DNA of 64,000 nucleotides from Cristatella mucedo (lineage: Eukaryota > Bryozoa > Phylactolaemata > Cristatellidae): NCBI GenBank assembly GCA_009760855.2, contig WPIO01000014.1, positions 1,637,501 through 1,701,500 on the forward strand. Direction: 5' to 3'. Position numbers and translations under genes: made by a program. A model generated the notes under the pieces. The model had not been told where the DNA came from, made no database searches, and worked only from the letters and a program-made list of their open reading frames with translations. This document shows, piece after piece, positions 56,217-64,000 of this stretch. Within the stretch, counting starts at the first letter, position 1. Every line of letters begins with the position of its first letter.

Positions 56217-56453
56217 ATGTGGCTATTTATCTTTGCTGCCGGTGAGTCACTCGACAATTTTGTTGCTGTGAGGGCATTGCAATAATGCACCCACGGCACG
56301 TGTCTGCCCATCGACATTGGAAAAGAAGGGACTCTCTGTCCTGCACGTCTCCCTACTTTTGGCTGTTGACTTGCAGTTTATGGGCTCACGACTGAGGAGC
56401 CAGGCGCAAGAGCTATGAATGCGTTGCTAAGAAAAGCAATGCAACTTCTATAA
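56217..56453 (+). CDS. Putative two-exon small secreted peptide
   Basis: The model has exon 1 at 56217-56241 (ATG in GTAGCCATGT) encoding MWLFIFAA, then donor G|GTGAGT in phase 1, a ~135-bp intron ending TTGACTTGCAG at 56376, and exon 2 at 56377-56453 with TAA at 56451. The product is 33 residues. A hydrophobic start (MWLFIFAAVYGL) looks like a signal peptide and the tail ARAMNALLRKAMQLL could be an amphipathic cationic helix. An alternative acceptor at 57192 (TTTTTATTCTAG) joined to the same donor gives MWLFIFAAGRIRAVGPRIFR with a basic continuation, a stop at 57276-57278 and an overlapping AATAAA. Both use the same phase 1 junction. I recognise no family. Support is TATA box, splice signals and hydrophobic start only. 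Confidence 0.35.
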
Positions 56454-57370
56454 TTACCTTACAGAATTACCAAACTTGATTAATTTCACAACAGATTCTC
56501 AGGAAATAACATCCCGAAAAGTTTAAAAATGGAACTGCTAAATAGGATCGTGTTTTCAAGCAATATCTCGCATCATACAACTGGAATTTTTTAATTCAGC
56601 CGTCCGTCAGTTTTACTATTTGAACTTAATATTAAAACAGTAGGGATCTCAGTAAATCACATTAGAATGCAAATAATTCAGTCTACTTCTTCTAAAATGT
56701 GTATCCTATTTAAAAGGTTTATAAGATGATCTGCGTGTATTCCTGACTTTCTGAAATATCTCGAGCTTGATAAAGAAAGCGAGAACTCTTATCTTAAAGT
56801 GTTCTGATTTTAGGCAGGCAATATCATACGTGACTTAAGCACAGTATTCTCTCACTACCATCCTCAAGAAATTTGCTGGCGTTTAATTAAGGCTCATACT
56901 TATCTAACTGTCAGTGGATGGATAAGAATAGTCTACTTCATTCAACCTGTACACAACTCTGAGGAAATATAAAGTCATACACTTTGCATAGAATGTATCC
57001 TTGTACTTTCGAGAGTTCAAAAATACGGAGTTATGTCGACTCAAGCTTGTCAGATTGGCATTTCAAAGAAGAGCTGACCTTGCCTGCCATCCACTTTCAG
57101 CCTCAGACCTAGTCTAATTACGAGCGAACATACTTTACACGTGCCTACTTAAAACAATTTATTTAATAAGATCTACTGTCTTTTTATTCTAGGAAGAATT
57201 AGGGCTGTCGGGCCAAGAATATTCAGGCAGGTTAAAAAGCTATTGCTCGTATGTGCATCTCATTCCCTCCGTCCTTAAAATAAATAAGGTGACCCTGATC
57301 AGGTTTCGTGCAGATCCCACGTTGAGATATCCACATACCCCCAAACCTCGTAGATGAAGCGAAACTTGAG

Positions 57371-57603
57371 CCGGGGATTTCCGAATTCTGGACACCTAAG
57401 GGTTATTGATTGAACCTGAAGCCTGGCTGTGGCTTGAAAACTTCGATTTCAGTAGCTGATTGATTTGCCACTCGTACTTTGCTCCAGTGAGTGAGAATTC
57501 ACGTGCCTCCGTTGATCGTGCCTCCGTTGGCCCCTGGAAAGGCCCTTGAGTGAGGAGTGACTCAAACCAGGCCGACTCGGCGGTGTTGCAACAGCTGACG
57601 ATC
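57371..57603 (+). repeat. ~230-bp upstream block, copy 1
   Basis: Collinear with 59501-59726 (shared GGGGATTTCC, AATTCTGGACAC, TTGAACCTGAAGCCTGGC, and the end CAGCTGACGAT). It lies just upstream of the TATA box of the chitin-binding gene, so it may hold promoter-proximal elements, or be an unrelated dispersed repeat. Confidence 0.8.
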
Positions 57604-57641
57604 GCGTGACTTGTTATTCAGACCCAGCTGTCAGCTTACCA

Positions 57642-57650
57642 TTTATAAGG
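57642..57650 (+). promoter_or_regulatory. TATA box of the chitin-binding-like gene
   Basis: TTTATAAGG is placed ~50 bp before the ATG at 57696. A start at ~57672 would give a 5' UTR of only ~25 nt, similar to the layout at 56.15 kb. Confidence 0.65.
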
Positions 57651-57695
57651 CGGCACCTCAGGAGAGCCGGTTTAACGGAGCAGAAGTACCTCAAC

Positions 57696-58061
57696 ATGGA
57701 GCGACATGTTCGTTCGCACGGCTTGGTACTCGCGACACTGCTGGCTTCTGTCCTCTGTGTATTTGGGATGAACAAGTTAGACACACAAGGTACTATGCTG
57801 CCGTGCTGTTCATTCATCTTTCAGAGCGAGCTCCGGAGCTTGTAAACGCTAGCCGCATCGACTCTGCTTTTGCTTTTAGATCCATGCGCATGCTATGAAA
57901 AAGGTAACACGTACCACGCTATTTTGAATTGTACCTATTTCACTCAACAATCATCTGGAGTTGGTCCGGTGAAATTCAAGTGTCCAGATGAGACTCTGTT
58001 CGATGTTAACGTCTGCGTCTGCAATTGGAGCGACAGAATGGTCTGCCCTCCTGGATGTTAA
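57696..58061 (+). CDS. Small secreted CBM14/peritrophin-like protein, two exons
   Basis: Exon 1 is 57696-57789 and exon 2 is 57880-58061. The intron of 90 bp has donor CAAG|GTACTA, acceptor TTGCTTTTAG|A, and phase 1. The product is 91 residues. Residues 1-25 form a signal peptide (core LVLATLLASVLCVFG). The mature part has eight cysteines: PCAC, LNC, FKC, VCVC, MVC and the terminal PGC. The spacing NCTYF ... FKCPDETLFD ... VCVCNWSDRMVC follows the chitin-binding type 2 (CBM14) pattern of NC-x-x-[YF] ... CP-x-G-x-x-[FY] ... C-x-[WP] ... V-x-C, but the cysteine usual in the Y-x-x-C position is absent and extra cysteines are present. Such proteins bind chitin in gut lining or cuticle, or act as secreted defence or matrix proteins. 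The start has TCAACATGG context and sits near the TATA box; a poly(A) signal lies 150 bp after the stop. Confidence 0.8.
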
Positions 58062-58210
58062 AGACTTGACGAAGGAGACCGATCGCACTCATCGTGTGGA
58101 CTAGGAAGAGATTGTGCATTTCTGTCTGCTCATTTCGCCGTTTGTCTGCACAAATATCTTATTCTAAAGCTTCAGCGTCGAACAGGTTTAATGTTAATAC
58201 TATCTTTCCC

Positions 58211-58216
58211 AATAAA
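58211..58216 (+). terminator. Poly(A) signal of the chitin-binding-like gene
   Basis: AATAAA (in CCCAATAAAAACATG) 150 bp after the TAA at 58059-58061, followed by GTGTGTTGCTT-type GT-rich sequence about 20 bp on. Confidence 0.75.
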
Positions 58217-58339
58217 AACATGCCTCTGAACGTGTGTTGCTTCCGTTTCTTGGAGTAAGCAGGCCGTTCTAGTGGGTAACAACTCGATGAGAAGCCAGAG
58301 TGATAGAAATATGTTCAGGGATAATTTTCGCGCCTCTAA

Positions 58340-58775
58340 CATTCAAATTCCTCTAGAAAACAATGAATATAAGGCACATTCCCCCCACCCGAAAGATTGG
58401 AACGCCATTCTGCCACTGCCGCGCCATACCTGGTATTAAAAGGTTTAAAAAGCCACTGCTGCTACTAACCAGCTCCTTATTCCCGAGCCAGAAAATATTC
58501 AGTGCTCCAGCATATGGCGTCGCGGAAAAGATAGAATAAATTCCACTAAAACAAAACCTCTGCATCTCGCTTTCGGTATTGGGATTTCCATGGCACCTCT
58601 GTGGAAATCCCCTAGAGAAACTTTCGTAAAGGTGATTCATCGAAGGCCGACGGAGCAGTCAGTATTGCGACACTGGAATTTCCAGAGGTATTAGCCACAT
58701 GAACTATTATAGCCACACCGCTTTCTCGGCATAGTGAGCAGCCACGCTGAGCTGCACGCTTCAGTGAAATGGTTA
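58340..58775. repeat. ~430-bp dispersed repeat, copy 2
   Basis: Same as 51695-52129, including the perfect 10-bp stem GGGATTTCCA (58581-58590) with TGGAAATCCC (58602-58611). It lies just downstream of the chitin-binding-like gene. Confidence 0.9.
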
Positions 58776-59500
58776 TAGCACTGCTATAGCACTATAGTGC
58801 ATGGCACTGCTCTGCTCGTTGCCGTTTCCGCTGTAAAACCTTGAGGTAAAGTGGGCATCAGCATAGCCGATTTCTGCATTTGAAAGTCTCATTGTCAGCT
58901 GCTGACATTCAGACGCAGAAATAAGACTGGCACGAAGAAAGGGAAATTGTGCGTACTGCAGCAAACTACTTGACGATAAGAGGAAACAGTGCAGCCCGAT
59001 GAAAATGTTTCCGGGACACGGAGCGAAGTCATTTCTTTGCAGGATTTCAGATTTCAGGCAGTGGTTTAGCTCACTCTAAGGCAAATAGTAGTTACAGATC
59101 AAGCCTCGGGTAAAAACTTTGGGCGTCACCATAGACTGTCAATAAGTGAATTAAATATCGTAAGATAGTTTCTCGTGTCATCCGTACTTAATTATGAAAG
59201 CAAACATGGTCGTTCCCTGGAAAAGTTCATTATTTAAAGCAGCTCTTAGCTGTAGCATAGACTACTAAAGTCAGCTGACAGGTCCTATATCTATGCTTCT
59301 CCATTGTAGCTACCACGTTTGCCGCTTTACTCAAGCAATTTTTATCTCATGACTGTGAATCAATGTCAGTTGGAATTTCATAGAAGGTGATTCTTCATTA
59401 AGCCTGATCTGAGGCATGTAAATTAAACACAAACTGACGACAACTACCGCGCGGAGTAGTTTTTCGTTGCCTTATGTCGCTGACTGCAACCAAATCTCGC
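58776..59500. other. No gene seen
   Basis: Only short ORFs and no repeat match noticed. Confidence 0.4.
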
Positions 59501-59726
59501 AGGGGATTTCCTAATTCTGGACACATAAGGGATTACAATTGAACCTGAAGCCTGGCAGTGGTTCGACTGCTCCGATTTTAGCACCTGACCGGTTTGCCTC
59601 TCTTAAGTTGGTGTAGCGAGCGGGAATTCACTCAGCTCGTGTCTCAGATGGCTCCTGGAAGGACCTTTGAAGGTCAAACAGTAACCCAGATCAGGCCAAT
59701 TCGGTGGTGTAGAAACAGCTGACGAT
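59501..59726 (+). repeat. ~230-bp upstream block, copy 2, cut by LINE insertion
   Basis: Collinear with 57371-57603. Its similarity ends at CAGCTGACGAT, exactly where the terminus of LINE A9 (GTATCTCCGTC) begins. No TATA box or coding exon like that at 57.64 kb was seen beyond the insertion. Confidence 0.8.
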
Positions 59727-60690
59727 GTATCTCCGTCTGTAACTCCACAAAGTCATAAAGACCACGTGGGTTTTATGCAGCAGAGTTTTGTATAGCACAC
59801 TCACAGCCTAAGCGGCTTTCGGTACCCATTCGGTAGCCAACAGACTTCGTCTCACGCAACAAAGAGAAAGTGGGAAGCATAGCAGAGTCAGGAGAGCATT
59901 TGAGATAGTGAGTAGCATAGAAGTAGCAGCTCAGGACCGATGAAAAAGATGTGCCATAGTCGGAAGTTGGAGAGTAGTTGTCGTTGCGTAAGAATTGTGA
60001 AAGCGAGTTCCACAGTCTAGGACCTGCAGAGCTAAAGCTTCTGTCGCCGACTTTTTTTAAGCGGAGGAATGGGACAGCTAATTTATTGTCCACACAGGAC
60101 CTGAGGGCGCGAACAGGCTGAAGCTGATGCAGCAGTTCAGCTAGGTACGAAGGAGCCAAGCCGTGGGAGGCCTTGTGGGTCAGCGTAAGAACTTTGCTCT
60201 GTATCCTTTGCTCAACCGGCAACCATCCTAGCTCTTTCAGCAAAGGAGACACGTGCTCAAACCACTGGGACTTGAAGACCAGCCTTGCAGCCATGTTCAT
60301 AGTCCTCTGTAGTGGCATAATAGCTTTCTTTGGCAGCCCAGCCAAAAGGGAATTACAATAATCAAGCCGAGACAGAACTAAAGAGCTGGTTAAATTTTTT
60401 ACAAGCCACTGTGGGAGACAGCTTCTAATCTTGGATAGGGATCGGATGTGATGGCTAGCTGTAGAGGCAGTCTTCTGAATGAAGCTTTTGAAATTGAGGC
60501 AGCTATCGAACACGACACCTAAATTACGAGCACGTGGTGAAGGTCGCACAATAGCATCATCTATTAGAACAGCAAAGCCTTTTAATCCAGCCACACGCTT
60601 AGGGTGTCCTACGAGCAGCAGCTCGGTTTTATCGTAATTTAATTTCAGGAAGTTTTCCGACATCCAGGGTCGAATATCGGCAAGGCAAGA
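59727..60690 (-). mobile_element. CR1-like family A, copy A9 (minus)
   Basis: The minus-strand frame 60864-59773 is open for 363 codons. From about residue 60 it is the family A C-terminal half: [70 protein letters not shown] and GPRLWNSLSQFLRND. It is open where A1 has a TGA (the HHI-x-SLSKIR site). The first ~58 codons do not resemble CR1 and are flanking sequence, so the ORF is a chance chimera. 5'-truncated after the RT YADD motif. Confidence 0.9.
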
Positions 60691-61525
60691 TTGCTCGCCA
60701 GGCTGCGCCGTGCCAACAGCAGGTAGCCAGGGAGTGGCAGTCTGGAGTACCGCCACTTGAATGTGGTGGACGCCCTTAGGACGACTCAAAGCAACAGCTC
60801 GACTTGGCGGTAATATAATCGACAGGCTATCGGTTGTCTGGAGGCCTAGAGCTGAAGCATTCACTGGGCGGCTCAGGCCTGGCGATATTCAAACGACATG
60901 CTAATCGCAAAGGTTTTTAACCCGCTGCTTTGATTTGCTTGCTGAAAATGCGTTTTCAAGTCGTCTTCTAAGTTGCTGCGAATGATGGTGGAGGCTGGCT
61001 TATTCTCACGTAAGCTAAGGGCTCATAACGAGGTTCTTCACTTTCAGCTTAGGCAGCGGCTGCTATGTTGGATTGTGTTCCTTCGTCGGTATCCTGGTGG
61101 GGTGAGGCCAGAACAGCTGTGATTTTCCTTGGCAGCTGTTCCCGATGTCGGCTCCTGCCACGAGCATTTCTTCCTCACCACTGTAGCCAGCCTCTTGGCT
61201 CCTTCTACCTCGCTGCTCCCAATCATCTTCTCGGGGCTCGGTCGAACAGTGAGGTAGAAGCAGCAGTCGAGTCGGCGACCTTGAATTTCAGCTTTTGATT
61301 ACGGCCGCTAGTGGATTAATGGTTCGGAATTGAGGCTCGCTCTTGCTTAGCTGATGCAGCGTGCAGGAGCAGCCGCATGGAGCGTGAGGCAAACATCCTG
61401 ACGAGCATCCGGCATCCATGATGGGTTGCAATCCACGTGGTTCCCTAGGAGTCTGGTCTGGTGCACGTAAGGACGTGCCGAATAAGATGCGATCTACTTG
61501 AATGCGTAAATAAATACATCACATA
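60691..61525. other. No gene recognised
   Basis: GC-balanced sequence next to the 5' end of A9. ORFs up to 77 codons lack domains. Confidence 0.35.
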
Positions 61526-61637
<112 letters not shown>

Positions 61638-63396
61638 TAATTATTCATCTATAAAGTTGAGCTTGGCATCAAGCATTGCTGCTAGATCACCCCTGCAGAC
61701 AAAATGCTGCATCCGAATTCTAGAAAACTCTTTCCTCAGCGGGTAGCTTTGTACCTTACATGCTCATCTGCAATTATTTAAATTCAAATGTACATCTCAT
61801 TGCTCGATACCTTGATTAAAGGTAAAACTTCTGCCCATTTGATCATGCATTACCCACTTTATAGTTCAATGGGCATTATTTGCTCTTCCTGTACCACCGC
61901 ATACCTTGGATCCTGGATATAATTAAGTCGGTTGCGAATTCTGATCGGGCTATCATAAATTATCTCACTTAAAAATATAGAGTTAGACAAATTGAATGTA
62001 TGAAGCTTTAAACGGCTCTGCTAAGCATTATAATACGAAAATTCATAATCGTGCAAAAAAGTTGTATACAATTTTACGTAAACAATGCGAGGCGTTGTAA
62101 AGAACATACTTAGGACTGAGAAATGTGCATATCTAAAAGGAATATTGTAAGAAAAGCCAAAATTAGCAAAGCATCAGGGTAGGACGGGCTTTTTTCTGTA
62201 CAAAATAACAGTCAAAATGTCGAAAATCTGATCAAAAGAGGTCAGAAATCCAAAATCCATTAGCGAAGGACAAAATACTGGACGAAATATGACTACGATG
62301 CTTAATATTTTGTTTACTTTAACGCAGTGAACTTTTTATTGAGATTCATCAAACTCTTGCGAAGTTGGCAGTCAAGAATAATCCCAAAAACAATTCCATC
62401 CAAATTGAAAGTACTGTCCATTGGCATTACATTATAGACCTTAAACAGCATGTGAGCGTCAAGTATTATAAAAAAAAATTCTTCTTCATATGCATCATTT
62501 TTTCCGGCATCACAGAGTATCTATTTTTGGCTAAAAAAATATTTTAAATAGAAAACAGTCGCTAAAAATCAACACTGCTACTTGGCGTATGCTCAAACCT
62601 GAGCGCTATCCGGAGCACTTGGAACTTTCGCACATTCTACTACAATCTCATTATCGTTGCTAATATTTGACGACACTGACTTGACCTATGCGGCTGATTG
62701 CAGTGACCAAAGGTCTACAATGCCTTGTATTCTGGCGGTCCACTTTGGGCAGCTTGAAAGGCTAGCTTTGGTGACAAAAACGTGCTCAACGTTAGCAAGT
62801 GGTGCGTGCGATTGAAGTAAAATAGATACAGCAACTTTGTTTTTATAATCGCTTCATACGTTACGACAAATATGGGCACAGGAACTCTGGTTAATATCTG
62901 ATACATTCCGCTCTCCCAGTTCAGTACCAGCTATTGCATCCAAATTAAAGTGTGATTCACGTTTTAAGCTAAATATTTAAGATACCGGAGCCCTTGCTGA
63001 CGACTAAATTTGCAGGAAAGCGCAAGAAAACTCCTTATCAATTTAAACATATATATGCGCCTCATTCGAGACAACGAAACTGTCATTCAGACAAATCTCT
63101 AAATTTGTCAGAACTCAGCATAACTACAAGCGTAACCTTCACACACACAGACCTGCTATACCACGAGCTAGTCGTCGTTTGCAGATGAAACCGCAGCCAG
63201 AATTAGGAGGTCCTGTGAGTAAAATTAGGGAAACCGTGCTCTTTTAGCGCCATGGAACCCTGAAAGTTTTTGCTCTTACTGAACTGCTTTCAGAGTTTGT
63301 GCATCGTCAAAAATATATTTGCTTACACGGCACGCGAGCAGTTTTAAATACTGCATAGCCTATTGGAAGATCTCCACTATGAGTTCCAAATAGCTT
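61638..63396. other. No gene seen; AT-rich
   Basis: No ORF with a recognisable domain; AT-rich throughout. Confidence 0.4.
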
Positions 63397-64000
63397 GACA
63401 ATAAAAATAACACGTCTGATAAAGCGCCCTCGGAGAACTCAATCTATTTCTAGGCGCTTTACAATTGCTTGAAAGAAACCGCGATTACATGGTAGTATGA
63501 TCAATAAACAACAAGAATAACACGGTTAGGGATGACATTCTCAGGGTCAGCATGCAAATATGGTTAGTACCAGCATGGATACTGTCAGCACGCATAACCA
63601 CATAAAGAAGCAATCACAGGGACAAACTAAATACAGTAATAAACAGGTGCGTTTTTAGAGTCTTTTTAAACGTGGTCAAGTCAGAAGATTTCGTGACGCA
63701 AGTATTTTCTTAAATCTAGTCTAGTCAGAAAATGTCGTGAAGCAAGGCTGGAGGAGATTACAGGCTTTTGAAGCATGCAGACTAAAAGTACTTTCTCAAA
63801 AGGTTTGAGGTTTGTACGAGGTGTAGGTACACAATTAGATTCCAAAAAACAGGTGGTACGATGCTTAGCCTGTTAGGGAAGTAGATCTGGAAGGTAGGGT
63901 GGAGCCAAAGAATAAAGGGGCCTGAAAATGAGAGACGAAGGATTGAAGCCGATGCGTTGCTTGTCTGGGAGCCACTACAGGTCGGCGAGAAGTGATGTAA
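63397..64000 (-). mobile_element. CR1-like family B copy running off the window (minus)
   Basis: AATAACACGTCTGATAAAGC, GCCCTCGGAGAACTCAATCT, then CACGGTTAGGGATGACATTC, GGGTCAGCATGCAAATATGG and the ORF end (GCATGCAGACTAAAAGTACT, CTACAGGTCGGCGAGAAGTG). The region near 63670-63745 is partly duplicated (TCAAGTCAGAAGATTTCGTG and TCTAGTCAGAAAATGTCGTG). It continues beyond 64000. Confidence 0.85.

Noticed and set aside
59773-60864. A single 363-residue protein
   Set aside because: Only the part from about residue 60 is CR1-like. The start is unrelated flanking sequence, so the frame is a fusion by insertion and not a host gene.

Overview
The window is repeat-dominated nuclear DNA of an invertebrate animal. 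The evidence is Ty3/gypsy and CR1-clade retrotransposons, tRNA-derived SINEs, long (GA)n and (TA)n arrays, GT-AG spliced small genes with TATA boxes, and a chitin-binding (CBM14-like) secreted protein. The species cannot be fixed from the sequence. Chitin binding and the repeat repertoire fit a protostome, but this is inference. No bacterial features, rRNA or genuine tRNA genes were seen.

Layout. 1-6.3 kb: a decayed Ty3/gypsy element on the + strand (gag, zinc knuckle, protease, RT, RNase H, integrase, 3' LTR); its 5' LTR lies off the window. Its RT has lost the part that should hold catalytic motif A, and it carries several frameshifts and stops. The LTR has a ~180 bp (GA)n array abutting a TATA box. 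6.36-10.25 kb: two copies of CR1-like family A. 11.8-20.2 kb: fragments of a second CR1-like family (B), including a head-to-tail run of four minus-strand copies. 20.5-31.8 kb: SINEs, a pseudogene of an uncharacterised repeat-associated protein family, a Tc1/mariner relic and short LINE tails. 32-35.4 kb: a long family B copy (endonuclease to 3' end) and a second 3' fragment. 37.16-37.35 kb: a short hAT-type element resembling SPIN/URR1-type MITEs. 41.35-43 kb: another well preserved family B copy. 44.4-46.5 kb: two CTCF-like motifs and a CpG-rich stretch. 49-55.9 kb: more CR1 and SINE debris and one plausible terminal coding exon (53.25 kb).

The most gene-like region is 56.1-58.2 kb. It holds two small secreted-protein gene models, each with a TATA box, a very short 5' UTR and a signal-peptide exon ending in a phase 1 intron. 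The second, at 57.7-58.06 kb, is complete with a poly(A) signal and encodes a 91-residue Cys-rich chitin-binding-like protein. A diverged copy of the ~230 bp just upstream of it recurs at 59.5-59.73 kb, where it stops against a family A CR1 insertion.

How the parts relate: LINE family B shares its 3' tail with SINE-1, which suggests that B-type reverse transcriptase mobilised SINE-1. Several nested insertions (tail in SINE, tail in LINE, A in B) give a relative chronology. Element boundaries and family names are from reading alone; no alignments or database searches were run.
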